The notes below the pieces were generated by a model that had not been told where the DNA came from, did no database searches, and saw nothing but the letters and a program-made list of their open reading frames with translations. Below, one piece after another: positions 46,576 through 56,729 of a stretch of DNA of 64,000 nucleotides. Origin of the DNA: a bacterium (GTDB lineage: Bacteria; Bacillota; Bacilli; Lactobacillales; Streptococcaceae). The stretch spans positions 558,001 through 622,000 of the forward strand of contig CAJNCG010000001.1 of NCBI GenBank assembly GCA_905221205.1, written 5' to 3'. Numbering within the stretch: position 1 is the first letter of the stretch; each line of letters opens with the position of its first letter. A program made the position numbers and the translations under genes.

Positions 46576-47229
46576 ATGAAACGTCAATCAGCCTTGGTCG
46601 TCTTTAGTGGCGGTCAAGATTCCACAACCTGCCTCTTCTGGGCCAAAGAACACTATGAAACAGTCGAAGCTGTCACCTTTGCCTACGGCCAACGCCATCA
46701 TCTCGAAATTCAAGTTGCCCAAGAAATCGCTAAGGAACAAGGCATTCGTCATCACATCCTAGATATGTCTCTGCTGGGACAAATCACTGAAAATGCCTTG
46801 ACTTCAGATTTAGAAATTGAGCAAAAAGAAGGAGAAATCCCTAACACCTTCGTTGATGGTCGTAACCATCTCTTTCTATCCTTTGCGGCAGTTCTTGCTA
46901 AACAACGAGGCATTAAAGATATCGTGACAGGTGTCTGCGAGACAGACTTCTCCGGCTACCCCGATTGTCGAGATGTCTTTGTCAAATCCCTGAATGTTAC
47001 TCTCAACCTTGCCATGGATTACGACTTTGTTATCCAAACGCCTCTCATGTGGCTAGACAAGGCTGAAACTTGGGAATTAGCTGACCAACTCGATGCCTTT
47101 GACTATGTTCGTGAAAAGACCTTGACCTGCTACAATGGGATTATCGGCAGTGGCTGTGGGGATTGCCCAGCCTGCCACCTACGTCAACATGGACTAGATG
47201 TCTATCTCTCACAGAAAGGAGAGGACTAA
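46576..47229 (+). CDS. queC: 7-cyano-7-deazaguanine synthase
   Basis: ATP-dependent conversion of 7-carboxy-7-deazaguanine to preQ0 in queuosine synthesis. ATG at 46576 follows GGAAGGAG and gives 217 residues; the 13 upstream codons in the frame overlap the leader. SGGQDS PP-loop at 11-16, and zinc cysteines in [13 protein letters not shown] near the C-terminus. First gene of queCDEF; its stop overlaps the queD start (TAATG). Confidence 0.95.
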   Translation: MKRQSALVVFSGGQDSTTCLFWAKEHYETVEAVTFAYGQRHHLEIQVAQEIAKEQGIRHHILDMSLLGQITENALTSDLEIEQKEGEIPNTFVDGRNHLFLSFAAVLAKQRGIKDIVTGVCETDFSGYPDCRDVFVKSLNVTLNLAMDYDFVIQTPLMWLDKAETWELADQLDAFDYVREKTLTCYNGIIGSGCGDCPACHLRQHGLDVYLSQKGED

Positions 47230-47672
47230 TGTTTTTTGCACCCAAAGAAATCAAACAGGAAACCGGGGAGTCTCTTGTCTATAATCCTCACAGAACCTTG
47301 GTATCAAAAGAATTTACCTTTGATGCTGCCCACCACCTCTTTCACTATGAGGGGAAATGCAAATCCCTACACGGCCACACCTATCATCTGCAGATTGCTG
47401 TCAGTGGATTTTTAGATGAGCGTGGTATGACCTACGACTTTGGAGACATCAAAGCGATCTACAAGGACTACTTAGAGCCCCACTTGGATCATCGCTATCT
47501 CAATGAAACCCTGCCCTATATGAACACGACTGCTGAAAATATGGTTTACTGGATTTTCCAAACCATGAACCAAGAGTTGCCAGATGAACGCGGTCTTCGT
47601 TTGGAATACGTCCGCCTCTATGAAACTCCGACTTCCTTTGCAGAGTTTAGACGGGAGTGGTTAGATGACTAG
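47229..47672 (+). CDS. queD: 6-carboxy-5,6,7,8-tetrahydropterin synthase
   Basis: Makes carboxytetrahydropterin from dihydroneopterin triphosphate. 147 residues from the ATG at 47229, which overlaps the queC stop by one base and follows AAAGGAG. Zinc histidines in DAAHHLFHYEGKC and LHGHTYH; catalytic Cys in the same stretch. The frame's upstream extension lies inside queC. Confidence 0.94.
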   Translation: MFFAPKEIKQETGESLVYNPHRTLVSKEFTFDAAHHLFHYEGKCKSLHGHTYHLQIAVSGFLDERGMTYDFGDIKAIYKDYLEPHLDHRYLNETLPYMNTTAENMVYWIFQTMNQELPDERGLRLEYVRLYETPTSFAEFRREWLDD

Positions 47673-48381
47673 GGATCGTGTCCTCAAACTACCAGTTCTG
47701 GAAATTTTTGGTCCTACCTTTCAAGGTGAAGGTCGTGCTATCGGGCAAAAAACCATGTTTGTCCGCACTGCTGGTTGCGACTACCACTGCGACTGGTGTG
47801 ACTCTGCCTTTACTTGGGATGGTTCTGAAAAACCAACTCGCATGACGGCTGACGAAGTCATTGCTGCCTTGGATAAATTGGGGAGCTACGACTATGTAAC
47901 CCTATCTGGGGGAAATCCTGCTATCCTAGCAGCCAACATGGCCGAATTGGTCACCAAGCTCAAGGAACGTGGTGTCACTCTAGCTGTTGAGACTCAAGGC
48001 TCTCGCTGGCAAAATTGGTTAAAAGATATCGACCAGGTCACCCTGAGTCCCAAACCTCCTTCATCTAAGATGGAAGTCAACTTTGAGACCTTGGACTTTA
48101 TCGTTTCCCAACTAGATCCAGACAAGGTCACCTTTAAAATCCCTGTCTTTGATGATGCTGATTTGGCTTTTGCCAAAGGAATTCAAGAACGCTACCAACC
48201 AGATGTTCTCTTCTTATCAGCAGGAAATCCTGAGCCCAAGGCCACAGGCAATATTGTCCAAGACCAACTGGACCGTCTCAAAGAACTCTGGGAACGTGTC
48301 GCTGCTGACGACAGCTGGGGCAATGTCCGCGTCCTTCCTCAACTTCATACTCTCCTCTACGACAACCAACGTGGTGTTTAA
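47665..48381 (+). CDS. queE: 7-carboxy-7-deazaguanine synthase (radical SAM)
   Basis: 238 residues. The iron-sulfur cluster motif CxxxCxxC is at Cys38, Cys42, Cys45 (GCDYHCDWCDS), preceded by the substrate loop FQGEGRAIGQ. SLSGG-type segment VTLSGGNPA binds SAM. Overlaps queD by 8 bases. A BOX element begins right at its stop codon. Confidence 0.95.
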   Translation: MTRDRVLKLPVLEIFGPTFQGEGRAIGQKTMFVRTAGCDYHCDWCDSAFTWDGSEKPTRMTADEVIAALDKLGSYDYVTLSGGNPAILAANMAELVTKLKERGVTLAVETQGSRWQNWLKDIDQVTLSPKPPSSKMEVNFETLDFIVSQLDPDKVTFKIPVFDDADLAFAKGIQERYQPDVLFLSAGNPEPKATGNIVQDQLDRLKELWERVAADDSWGNVRVLPQLHTLLYDNQRGV

Positions 48382-48485
48382 TACTCTTCGAAAATCAAAT
48401 TCAAACCACGTCAGCTTCGCCTTACCGTACTCAAGTACAGCCTGCGGCTAGCTTCCTAGTTTGCTCTTTGATTTTCATTAAGTAT
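48381..48485 (-). repeat. BOX element, A-C type, between queE and queF
   Basis: Read on the minus strand it starts TATACTTAATGAAAATCAAA (boxA), passes GCCGCAGGCTG, skips boxB, and ends with the boxC TTTTCGAAGAGTATT. Pneumococcal-type BOX repeat in reverse orientation inside the queCDEF operon. Confidence 0.88.
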
Positions 48486-48505
48486 AAAATTAGAAAGAAA
48501 AAATT

Positions 48506-48997
48506 ATGTCACAACAAGAAGAAATGAAAAACCTTAGCCTACTAGGCAACAAAGAAACCAACTACATTTTCGAGTATCAACCAGAAGTTCTCGAATCCTT
48601 TGACAACCGTCATGTGGAAAATGACTATTTCATCAAATTCAACTGCCCTGAATTTACCTCCCTGTGCCCAATCACTGCTCAACCAGACTTTGCAACCATT
48701 TATATTTCCTACATTCCCGACAAGCTCTGTGTTGAGTCAAAATCCCTCAAACTCTACCTTTTTAGCTACCGAAATCATGGGGATTTTCACGAAAACTGTA
48801 TCAACACCATCGGGAAAGACTTGGTCAACTTGCTAGACCCTCGCTATTTAGAGGTCTGGGGAAAATTCACTCCACGTGGGGGCATTTCAATTGACCCTTA
48901 CTACAACTACGGTAAGCCAGGAACTAAGTATGAAGGCCTGGCAGAACAACGCCTCTTCCAACACGATCTTTATCCAGAGAAAATTGACAACCGTTAA
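48506..48997 (+). CDS. queF: NADPH-dependent 7-cyano-7-deazaguanine reductase
   Basis: Reduces preQ0 to preQ1. 163 residues, the short (unimodular) QueF type. Catalytic Cys54 and Asp61 in [24 protein letters not shown] is the family motif. 124 bases after queE, separated by the BOX repeat; the ribosome-binding site is weak (AGAAAG). Confidence 0.95.
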   Translation: MSQQEEMKNLSLLGNKETNYIFEYQPEVLESFDNRHVENDYFIKFNCPEFTSLCPITAQPDFATIYISYIPDKLCVESKSLKLYLFSYRNHGDFHENCINTIGKDLVNLLDPRYLEVWGKFTPRGGISIDPYYNYGKPGTKYEGLAEQRLFQHDLYPEKIDNR

Positions 48998-49006
48998 ACA
49001 GATAAG

Positions 49007-49045
49007 AAAAAGCCCTGTTCCTCAAAACGAGGAGCAAAGCTTTTT
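49007..49045. terminator. bidirectional terminator between queF and aquaporin
   Basis: Outer stem AAAAAGC/GCTTTTT and inner TCCTC/GAGGA; T-rich on both flanks. Confidence 0.75.
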
Positions 49046-49054
49046 GTGTTTCAA

Positions 49055-49723
49055 TTATTCTTCTGTTCCAAGGAAATTTTTAGCAACCAGTGCTGCAAGA
49101 ATACCACCAACGATTGGGGCAAGGATGAAAATCCATACTTGTTGAAGGGCTGCGCCACCTACCAAGACAGCTGGTGCCAAGCTACGAGCTGGGTTAACTG
49201 AAAGTCCAGTAATGTTCAATCCCACAAGAATCATGGCCATCAATGACAAACCGATTACCAAACCAGCAATCGCTCCATTGCCCTTGCTTTCTGAAGTCAC
49301 GGTCATGATAACCAAGACAAACAAGAAGGTTGCGATGACTTCAAACAAGAAACCAGCAAAGACAGTAACCCCGTTTGCCAAGGCATTTTCACCAAGGCTA
49401 GCAGTTGACATACCTGAGTTCGCCAAGAGGAAGAAGACAGCGCCAGAAGCGATGAAAGCTCCAACAACTTGCCCAAGGATGTAGTTTACAAGTTCTGAAG
49501 ATGACAAGCGTTTGTTTACAAACATAGCAATTGAAACAGCTGGGTTCAAGTGAGCACCTGAAACAGTTCCGATTGAGTAAGCAGCGACTACGATTGCCAG
49601 ACCAAAGGCAAAGGCGATTCCAAGGTGACCAAGGCCATTAAGACCATTTCCAAAAACAACAGCTCCTGTCCCAACAAACACAAGCATGAAAGTACCGATT
49701 AACTCAGCAACAAATTTTTTCAT
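49055..49723 (-). CDS. aquaporin / MIP-family channel
   Basis: 222 residues, six helices, two half-helices with NPA at 60-62 (GAHLNPAVS) and 177-179 (SVNPARS). It lacks the longer loops of glycerol facilitators and resembles water-type channels; the pneumococcal homologue has been discussed as an aquaporin affecting oxygen or H2O2 movement. Monocistronic. Confidence 0.92.
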   Translation of the reverse strand: MKKFVAELIGTFMLVFVGTGAVVFGNGLNGLGHLGIAFAFGLAIVVAAYSIGTVSGAHLNPAVSIAMFVNKRLSSSELVNYILGQVVGAFIASGAVFFLLANSGMSTASLGENALANGVTVFAGFLFEVIATFLFVLVIMTVTSESKGNGAIAGLVIGLSLMAMILVGLNITGLSVNPARSLAPAVLVGGAALQQVWIFILAPIVGGILAALVAKNFLGTEE

Positions 49724-49838
49724 TTTCTTTCTCCTTTTTTCAAAAACTAGATACTAGTCTATCAAAAGAAGGAAAGGGTTTCAAGAAAATTGTTTGGAAA
49801 TTTTCAGGGTAAAATTCTATAAAAACGGTAGTGTTTAT

Positions 49839-49867
49839 TTGAAACATTTTTTCTAAAGGTATATAAT
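49839..49867 (+). promoter_or_regulatory. promoter of the acetoin reductase gene
   Basis: TTGAAA (49839-49844), 17-base spacer, TATAAT (49862-49867). The 105-base leader holds small inverted repeats GTTC/GAAC and GGTAT/ATACC near the ribosome-binding site. Confidence 0.65.
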
Positions 49868-49978
49868 GTCAATATAGTTCTAATAAGTTATTCATTCCCT
49901 AATTTGAACTAATTTTTACAACTTTGCTGTTCTTTTATGAACGTTTGAATGGTATCGTGAATACCAAGGAGGAATCAT

Positions 49979-50743
49979 ATGTCTAAAGTTGCTATTGTCA
50001 CAGGTGCAGGTCAAGGAATCGGTTTTGCAATTGCGAAACGATTGGTTCAAGATGGCTTTAAGGTAGGAGTCTTAGACTACAATCCCGAAACAGCTGAAAA
50101 GGCTGTTGCCGAATTATCAGCTGAAAATGCCTTTGCTGTCGTAGCTGATGTTTCAAAACAGGCAGAAGTTGCCCAAGCATTTCAACAGGTTGTTGACCAT
50201 TTTGGTGATTTGAATGTTGTCGTAAATAACGCTGGTGTTGCTCCAACTACTCCTCTTGATACAATTACTGAGGAACAATTTACACGTACCTTCGGTATCA
50301 ACGTTGGTGGTGTCATTTGGGGTTCACAAGCTGCACAAGCGCAATTTAAAGCACTTGGCCACGGAGGTAAAATTATCAACGCAACTTCTCAAGCTGGTGT
50401 AGTCGGTAATCCAAATCTAACTGTTTATGGTGGAACAAAATTTGCTGTTCGCGGAATTACGCAAACATTAGCCCGTGATTTAGCAGACTCAGGCATCACT
50501 GTTAACGCCTACGCACCAGGTATTGTTAAAACACCAATGATGTACGATATCGCTCATGAAGTTGGTAAAAATGCAGGCAAAGATGACGAATGGGGTATGC
50601 AGACATTTGCAAAAGATATTACTCTAAAACGTCTATCTGAACCAGAAGATGTAGCTGCCGCTGTCAGCTTCCTTGCAGGACCAGATTCAAACTACATTAC
50701 AGGACAAACCATTATCGTTGATGGTGGTATGCAATTCCATTAA
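49979..50743 (+). CDS. butA: (S)-acetoin-forming diacetyl reductase, SDR family
   Basis: 254-residue short-chain dehydrogenase: NAD-binding TGAGQGIG (8-15), NNAG, catalytic Ser137, Tyr150, Lys154, and APGIVKTPM. Sequence style matches the meso-butanediol dehydrogenase/diacetyl reductase group (ButA/BudC). AAGGAGG precedes the ATG. Stands alone with its own promoter and terminator. Confidence 0.88.
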   Translation: MSKVAIVTGAGQGIGFAIAKRLVQDGFKVGVLDYNPETAEKAVAELSAENAFAVVADVSKQAEVAQAFQQVVDHFGDLNVVVNNAGVAPTTPLDTITEEQFTRTFGINVGGVIWGSQAAQAQFKALGHGGKIINATSQAGVVGNPNLTVYGGTKFAVRGITQTLARDLADSGITVNAYAPGIVKTPMMYDIAHEVGKNAGKDDEWGMQTFAKDITLKRLSEPEDVAAAVSFLAGPDSNYITGQTIIVDGGMQFH

Positions 50744-50751
50744 GATACACA

Positions 50752-50786
50752 AAAAGAGGTTGGAAAATGATTCAACCTCTTTTAAT
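50752..50786. terminator. terminator after acetoin reductase
   Basis: 11-bp stem AAAAGAGGTTG/CAACCTCTTTT, loop of 10, then TTAATT. Confidence 0.85.
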
Positions 50787-50851
50787 TAGTTTTCATTATT
50801 AGTTAGGAGGATACAATAGAAACACTATTACTAAGTAATACTAGTTAATCC

Positions 50852-51643
50852 CTAATATTGAAAAGACTGGATAGCTTCTTTCAAGTCATCTTGTAAACTA
50901 TTTCTCTGGTCAAGTTGGATATAGACTTCCAATAGACAGGATCTAAAGTTGGAAAATTTGTAAAAATCTTCCCTTTCTTCTATCGGAAAATTAACCGTTT
51001 TTATCCAAGAAGCTACTTGCTCTTGCGCTAACTTCCCTTGTAAAATCGGTTCATAAAATGCTCTGGCCAAACGCCAATCTTCATCATCTGTAAAACGAAT
51101 GGGAATTCTTTTAAATAATGGACCAAGTATGTCAAAGACTTCATGAATTCTGTTTTTAGGAAAGTCTGGATGACAAACTACCTCCGTCAGTAAATCGGCT
51201 CCATGTGCAAAAGCGTGAACCCAACCATACTGACTTGAAAAACCTGTCGTATCTTTTTCTTTTGAAAGATAGTGCAAGCCTTGATGTAAAAGGATATTGC
51301 GAATTTCTGCTTTTAATCCCTGATAAAAAACCGATTGCTGGTTGGCATCCGCAGACAAGAGATTTGCATAAACAAGTGCCCTAAAAGAACGTTCAAGTGT
51401 TGGCAGACCTACCTTATCAATCTTTTTATCTAGTCCTCCATCAGCCGAGACCACCTCAGCAATGAAATGAAATTGTTCCTGTGTAAATAGCTCTTCCTGA
51501 ATCCCTCTAGCAAAGCTTATAAAAACAAGGTCATCACGAATTTCTGGAGAAGAATCTCCCAAATGGTCAAGCAACCACTGGATTTCCTCCTGATGATAAC
51601 TTGGTTTTTCTTCTGCTATTTTTCTTAGTAACTCTTGATACAT
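50852..51643 (-). CDS. DUF2785 family protein
   Basis: 263 residues, helical repeat-like, soluble. YGWVHAFAHGADLLTEVV and FRALVYANLLSADAN fit DUF2785, a Gram-positive family of unknown function. It follows the pepF group on the same strand but after a 200-base gap; promoter not clear. Confidence 0.75.
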   Translation of the reverse strand: MYQELLRKIAEEKPSYHQEEIQWLLDHLGDSSPEIRDDLVFISFARGIQEELFTQEQFHFIAEVVSADGGLDKKIDKVGLPTLERSFRALVYANLLSADANQQSVFYQGLKAEIRNILLHQGLHYLSKEKDTTGFSSQYGWVHAFAHGADLLTEVVCHPDFPKNRIHEVFDILGPLFKRIPIRFTDDEDWRLARAFYEPILQGKLAQEQVASWIKTVNFPIEEREDFYKFSNFRSCLLEVYIQLDQRNSLQDDLKEAIQSFQY

Positions 51644-51754
51644 GGTCAGTACCTCTACATTTCTAGCAACTGTTCAAAAAGCCAGCCTTAAATGTCTTAA
51701 TATTGAATTCTCAATTAAATACAATCTGATAAAAAATGAAGTAAATAACTATTA

Positions 51755-51868
51755 TCAATACCAACTTACCGCAAGTTCAAATTTAACATCACGACCTTCA
51801 AAGGCATTTTTAAAAATAGCTACAGCTAATCCAATTATAATGACGCTTAACAAGCCTATAAACATCAT
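51755..51868 (-). CDS. small single-helix membrane protein, unknown
   Basis: 37 codons: MMFIGLLSVIIIGLAVAIF forms one membrane helix, followed by a charged tail (NAFEGRDVKFELAVSWY). GAAAGG lies about 10 bases before the ATG, and the frame starts 23 bases after the pepF stop. No family recognised; plausible small membrane protein co-transcribed with pepF. Confidence 0.45.
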   Translation of the reverse strand: MMFIGLLSVIIIGLAVAIFKNAFEGRDVKFELAVSWY

Positions 51869-51891
51869 TCTAGAACAACCTTTCTATCCCC

Positions 51892-53688
51892 TTACTCTCC
51901 CAACTGGGCACTGTAGGCGATAATCTGGTCAACTGTGTCTGACAAGAACTGGATGGTATCACGGAGTGGTTTGTCTGTTGAGATATCCGCTCCGATAATC
52001 ATAGCTGACTCAAGCGGTGTCTTACTACCACCTGATTTAAGAAGATTGAGCCAGTCTTCAGCTCCAGTTTCTGAATGTTTCAGATGAAGGTAACCCGCAG
52101 TCGAGATAACAAGACCAGCAGAGTAAGTGTAGCTATACAAGCCCATGTAGTAATGAGCTTGGCGCATCCAAGTCAGAGCCGCATCGTCATCAATTTCAAT
52201 GGCATCACCCCAGAAGTCTGTCAAGACTTCCTTCATAATGCTGTTGAGTTTGCTTGCTCCAAAGGTCTCTCCTTCTTCAATCAATGTATACACCTTACGC
52301 TGGAAGGCTGCTTCCAAGAGGTGAGTGATGAAATTATGGAAGTAGGTATCTGTCAAGCGGTGGGCAAGGGCAAAGCGTTTTTGACGTGGGTCATCAGACT
52401 GGTGCTCCAAGTAATCACTTAAAAGCAATTCATTGAAGGTTGATGGCGCTTCGACATAGTAGGTCGACATGTGGGCATTAAAATAACTCTGATGATTATC
52501 TGAGAAGATGAATTGACCAGAATGTCCGATTTCATGAATCAAGGTATAGACATCGCTCAAACGACCTGTCCAGCTCATGAGGACATAAGGGTGCACGCGA
52601 TATGGATCCGCTGCATAACCGCCAGAATCCTTGCCACTATTGGCAGCAAAGTCCACCCAGCGCTCTTCTTGATAGCGAGCAACTTCCTGACAATATTCCT
52701 GCCCCAAAGGTTCTACCGACTTCATGACCAAATCATAGGCGTCGTCAATGGTCACTTCAGGATTCAGGGCGCTGTCCAAATCCAATTTCCAATCTGCAAA
52801 GGTCATCTTTTCAAGACCATTGACCTTGGCAACATGCTTGAGATATCTCTGGGCAACTGGCGCAAAATCTTTCATGATGAGGTCAATCTGACGGTCAAAC
52901 ATGGCACGGTCCACTTCTTGTTCAGCTAGAAGATAATCAAAGACCGAGTCGTAGCCCTTCATATCTGCCAAGAGTTTTTCAGACTTGACTTGGGCTAAAT
53001 AGGCTGCCGCAGCTGTATTTTGGTGCTTACGAAGTCCTTCAGAGAAGGAACGGAAGGATTTCTCACGAATTTCAGCATCCTCGTGGTTTTGGTAGAAATT
53101 CTCATAGGTGACAAAGCTGTTTTTGTAGGTTTTGCCATTGACTTCAAAGTCAGCCATTTCGAAATCCCCAGCTCGCATCTTTGTGTAGATATCCTGTGGA
53201 CTGTAGAAAACTTCACCCAGATTGGTCAAGGCCTTCTCCACATCTGCCCCTAGATAGTGGGCTTTTTTGATTTTGGCCTGACGAATGGCTGCTGTCAAGT
53301 GAGGTAATTCCCCCAAACGATTTAAGACTTCCTCGTCTGCTGCCACCAGAGCATCATCAAAGAAGGTCAAGGCTACGCTGGCATCTGTTTCAAATTCCAT
53401 CCCAGCTTGGGCAATATTGGCAAATTCTTCATTGCTATAGTCTGTCGTCTGAGGCATAAAACCATAGTTGCCAATATGGCTCATCTGAATGTAGATTTGT
53501 TCCAATTCCGCAAAGGCCTTCTCGAAATCCTCAAAAGTATGAAGATTCCCCTTGTAGTCACGGCTAAATTGGTTGATGTCTTCGCGAGCTTTCTCGATTG
53601 CACGCAAGAAATCCTCACGGTCTTGGTATAGGGCTGTTAAATCCCAAAGTTCCTTTTCTGGAAATTCTGAACGGTGTTTTTGCTCCAT
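51892..53688 (-). CDS. pepF: oligoendopeptidase F
   Basis: 598-residue cytoplasmic M3 metallopeptidase that cuts oligopeptides of about 7-17 residues. Zinc motif HEIGH in TLIHEIGHSGQ, with the downstream Glu in YVEAPSTFNELL. Full length. 10 bases after rsmE, in one operon with prmA. Confidence 0.95.
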   Translation of the reverse strand: MEQKHRSEFPEKELWDLTALYQDREDFLRAIEKAREDINQFSRDYKGNLHTFEDFEKAFAELEQIYIQMSHIGNYGFMPQTTDYSNEEFANIAQAGMEFETDASVALTFFDDALVAADEEVLNRLGELPHLTAAIRQAKIKKAHYLGADVEKALTNLGEVFYSPQDIYTKMRAGDFEMADFEVNGKTYKNSFVTYENFYQNHEDAEIREKSFRSFSEGLRKHQNTAAAAYLAQVKSEKLLADMKGYDSVFDYLLAEQEVDRAMFDRQIDLIMKDFAPVAQRYLKHVAKVNGLEKMTFADWKLDLDSALNPEVTIDDAYDLVMKSVEPLGQEYCQEVARYQEERWVDFAANSGKDSGGYAADPYRVHPYVLMSWTGRLSDVYTLIHEIGHSGQFIFSDNHQSYFNAHMSTYYVEAPSTFNELLLSDYLEHQSDDPRQKRFALAHRLTDTYFHNFITHLLEAAFQRKVYTLIEEGETFGASKLNSIMKEVLTDFWGDAIEIDDDAALTWMRQAHYYMGLYSYTYSAGLVISTAGYLHLKHSETGAEDWLNLLKSGGSKTPLESAMIIGADISTDKPLRDTIQFLSDTVDQIIAYSAQLGE

Positions 53689-53698
53689 TTTCTTCCTC

Positions 53699-54442
53699 TT
53701 ATTTCTCTAATTCTAATAAAACACTAAGGGCTGATAAGGCGTAAAGCGGTGCTGTTTCTGCTCGCAAAATACGAGGTCCAAGACCAGCCAAGACTGCTCC
53801 CTTAACTTCAAAACTTTCGATTTCTGCAAGTGAGAGACCGCCTTCTGGACCAAAGATAAAGAGCAGTTTGGCTCCTTTTTCAAGACCAGAGACCGCTTGT
53901 AAGAGCGCAGCAGCTTCTCCTTCTTTGGCCGACTCTTCATAAGCCACTACGATAGAGTCAAATTGGTCCAGTTGAACTAGAAAGTCAGCTTTCTTCTCAA
54001 AAAGCTTGATACTTGGGACCAGATTACGCTTGCTTTGTTCTGCCGCTCCAAGGGCGATTTTTTCTAGTTTTTCAACCTTTTTGCCTAGTTTCTTGCCGTC
54101 CCATTTGGCAACTGACCAGTCGGCAGGGAAGGCCCAGATTTGGCTGGCACCCAGTTCGGTTACTTTCTGAGTAATGAACTCCAACTTATCTCCCTTAGGA
54201 AAGCCGGATGCGATGGTCACTTGAACTGGCAGTTCCACATTGTCATCTAGTTCTTCTACCAATTCAAACTGACGATTTTTCACATCCAGCACGCGCGCCA
54301 AGCGCTTAATGCCATCATCAAAGACCAAAGTAACCTCATCATCTTCTTTCAAGCGCATAACCTGAAACATGTGCTTGCTGGTTTCCTTGTCCTCAATGGT
54401 GACAGGAGAGATAGCACTGCCTTTTACAAAATACTGCTGCAT
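53699..54442 (-). CDS. rsmE: 16S rRNA (uracil(1498)-N(3))-methyltransferase
   Basis: SPOUT methyltransferase acting on U1498 of 16S rRNA. ATG at 54442 (MQQYFVKGSA) gives 247 residues; TTG at 54454 is less likely. GFPKGDKLEFITQKVTELGA, and IFGPEGGLSLAE with LGPRILRAETAPLYAL, form the SAM knot. One base after prmA. Confidence 0.94.
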   Translation of the reverse strand: MQQYFVKGSAISPVTIEDKETSKHMFQVMRLKEDDEVTLVFDDGIKRLARVLDVKNRQFELVEELDDNVELPVQVTIASGFPKGDKLEFITQKVTELGASQIWAFPADWSVAKWDGKKLGKKVEKLEKIALGAAEQSKRNLVPSIKLFEKKADFLVQLDQFDSIVVAYEESAKEGEAAALLQAVSGLEKGAKLLFIFGPEGGLSLAEIESFEVKGAVLAGLGPRILRAETAPLYALSALSVLLELEK

Positions 54443-54443
54443 G

Positions 54444-55394
54444 CTAGCCCCCAATCACACCTGAAATATCTTTGGTCTTCTTAAAGACACAGGCATTCCA
54501 TTCCCCTTGAATCATGTGGGTTTCAAGGAAAAATCCTGCTGACTCAGCCGACTCGCGCACCATGTCCCACTTGTCCTTGATAATGCCACTCATGATGAGG
54601 TAGCCTTCATCCTTGACCAAGCGATAGGCATCCTCTGTTAGATGAATGAGGATATCCGCCAAGATATTGGCCACAATCACATCTGCCTCAATCTCAACAC
54701 CCTTGAGCAAATCACCTGCTGCTACATGGATGTTTTCCATGCCAGGGTTGAGCTCAATATTTTCCTGAGCCACACGAACCGCTACATCATCCAGGTCGTA
54801 GGCGAAAATTTCCTTGGCACCAAGAAGCGAGCTGGCGATAGAAAGGACACCTGAACCAGTCCCCACATCCAGCACCGTTTCGCCACCACGAAGGACCTGC
54901 TCCAAGGCAAAGAGGCTCATCTTAGTGGTTGGATGCGTTCCAGTCCCAAAAGCCATGCCAGGATCCAGCTTGATAATCTTTTCTCCAGCAGTCGCCTCAT
55001 AGTCTGTCCAAGACGGCACGATAGTCAAGTCATGAGTGATACGAGCTGGCTCATAGTATTTCTTCCAGTTGTCTGCCCAGTCTTCCTCAGCCAAGGCCGT
55101 CGTCCCCATCTTGACCTCACCCAAATCCATAAAATCTGTTAATTCAGCCAGGCGAGCCAGCAAGTCCGCCTCCACCACTGCCACATCCACCGTGTCAGGG
55201 TAGTAGGCTGTCACTACAATTTCTTCCTGTTGCTCAACCTCTGGAAAAATTTCACCAAAACGGTCGACATTTCCCACATAGTCCATGCTGTCTTCGATTG
55301 CAACGCCTTGGGCACCTAACTCAATCAAGAGATTGGAGACCAGCTCCTCCCCCTCACGCTTCACTGTAACTTTTAGCTCTTGCCATGTTTCCAT
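54444..55394 (-). CDS. prmA: ribosomal protein L11 methyltransferase
   Basis: 316 residues. SAM-binding [35 protein letters not shown] loop and NILADIL (NPPY-like) motif. Trimethylates L11. Start lies 22 bases inside the upstream membrane-protein gene. Confidence 0.95.
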   Translation of the reverse strand: METWQELKVTVKREGEELVSNLLIELGAQGVAIEDSMDYVGNVDRFGEIFPEVEQQEEIVVTAYYPDTVDVAVVEADLLARLAELTDFMDLGEVKMGTTALAEEDWADNWKKYYEPARITHDLTIVPSWTDYEATAGEKIIKLDPGMAFGTGTHPTTKMSLFALEQVLRGGETVLDVGTGSGVLSIASSLLGAKEIFAYDLDDVAVRVAQENIELNPGMENIHVAAGDLLKGVEIEADVIVANILADILIHLTEDAYRLVKDEGYLIMSGIIKDKWDMVRESAESAGFFLETHMIQGEWNACVFKKTKDISGVIGG

Positions 55395-55774
55395 TTTGAA
55401 TCTTCCTTATTTTTCTTAAATTCTTCAATCACATCTGTATAGTGTTCTTTCATTGCGCTATGAATCTGCTGTTTAAAAATACCAAACGTAAGATAATAAA
55501 CAAATAGAACAATTCCTTCAAACAGTATCAGAAACAAAAAATATTCTGAAAATGAAAGTGGTTGAGTATTCTCACCTTGTAAAGACAGAACATACAGTAA
55601 CCCCCAGATAACGGCCATAGAAATTCCTGCTACTTTAATGCCACCTTCCCTTTGTTTTTTTAACTTTAAATATTCCAAATAGATGAATGTAGCTTCTTCT
55701 CTAGAATATTGTCCAGTTTTTAGTTTGCGTTTAACTTTTTTATTTAACGTCGTTGTTCCAATTATATAAACCAC
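55373..55774 (-). CDS. two-helix membrane protein, unknown (GTG start)
   Basis: 133 residues. Basic N-terminus ([19 protein letters not shown]), two membrane helices (about 48-66 and 77-98) and a charged tail. GTG at 55774 has GGAGG 6 bases upstream, located inside the end of the Nudix gene. It overlaps both neighbours (13 and 22 bases). No family recognised. Confidence 0.65.
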   Translation of the reverse strand: MVYIIGTTTLNKKVKRKLKTGQYSREEATFIYLEYLKLKKQREGGIKVAGISMAVIWGLLYVLSLQGENTQPLSFSEYFLFLILFEGIVLFVYYLTFGIFKQQIHSAMKEHYTDVIEEFKKNKEDSKWKHGKS

Positions 55775-56199
55775 TTCATTTCCTCCAAATAATCCCTCAC
55801 TCTATCCTGCAACTGGGGTACAACCTTATCTGAGCCAAGAAACTCCTCAATGCCCATCAGTTTATAGCCCTGTCCTTCATCGCCAAAGACGATACTGTCA
55901 AACTGTTCCTGCGTTAATTTACCAACTAGAAAGACGGATTCCTTCCCCTCAAAAAGCATACTTGGGTACACCTTACTCCAAAGCAGGCAATCTTTAGTCA
56001 GATGAATGCCTAGTTCTTCGTAAATTTCACGCGCCGCGCACTCAAAAGGACTTTCATCACCCTCTCGTCCGCCACCTGGCAATTCCCAGGTATTAGGGTA
56101 TGGAATGTTTGATTTGTCATCACGCAAGATAGTTAAAATCCTATCCTTACAAAAGAGGGCAATTTTGCAACCTGTAAAATCTGAAATTTCTAGTTCCAT
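55762..56199 (-). CDS. Nudix hydrolase
   Basis: 145 residues with a canonical Nudix box at 43-65 (GGREGDE ... AAREIYEELGI). No extra domain; resembles MutT/NUDT-type pyrophosphatases. Substrate unknown. Part of the DUF3013-prmA-pepF gene chain. Confidence 0.88.
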   Translation of the reverse strand: MELEISDFTGCKIALFCKDRILTILRDDKSNIPYPNTWELPGGGREGDESPFECAAREIYEELGIHLTKDCLLWSKVYPSMLFEGKESVFLVGKLTQEQFDSIVFGDEGQGYKLMGIEEFLGSDKVVPQLQDRVRDYLEEMKWFI

Positions 56200-56208
56200 G
56201 TCAAACTC

Positions 56209-56679
56209 CTAGTATCTCGGATAAGGATAAAACTCTCCCTCTTCCAGTCCAACTTTTCCTTCTTCAAAGACTTCTTGGTTCCATTCCATGACAAATTCCT
56301 CTGCTTCTGGGTCTTCCAAAAAGTCCATGAGGGCATCTAGTCCAACCTCGGCAGTATCTTTAAGGAATAGCGCAAAATAAGCTAAAAATTCGCGAGAAAA
56401 TCCTTTTTTAGGCAGGTAAGGGATGACAGTCAAATAGTCTTCTGCATTGACTGTTGACTTAGCAGGATTGTAAAAAAGCACTGCTTCCTCAAAGAGAATG
56501 TCATCTGACGAAACCTCTCCGTCTTCATCTACCATCTCCACACCTGCAGCGTTTTGCACTTCCAATAGAAAACTCACTTCTACCGCGTGGTTGCGCTTGT
56601 CCCAGCTAATCTCAAAATCAAAGGGAAAGTTCTTCTCCAACTCTTCCTCTAAAACATCTAAAAATCCATATGTTGCCAT
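56209..56679 (-). CDS. DUF3013 family protein
   Basis: 156-residue acidic soluble protein (EEELEKNFPFDFEISWDKRNH; FLEDPEAEEFVMEWNQEVFEEG), matching the streptococcal DUF3013 family of unknown function. First gene of the chain ending in pepF, divergent from rarA. Confidence 0.82.
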   Translation of the reverse strand: MATYGFLDVLEEELEKNFPFDFEISWDKRNHAVEVSFLLEVQNAAGVEMVDEDGEVSSDDILFEEAVLFYNPAKSTVNAEDYLTVIPYLPKKGFSREFLAYFALFLKDTAEVGLDALMDFLEDPEAEEFVMEWNQEVFEEGKVGLEEGEFYPYPRY

Positions 56680-56729
56680 TTTGTCCTCTTTCTATGCGAC
56701 TCTTTAATCGCCCCGATTGCTCGGAAATG

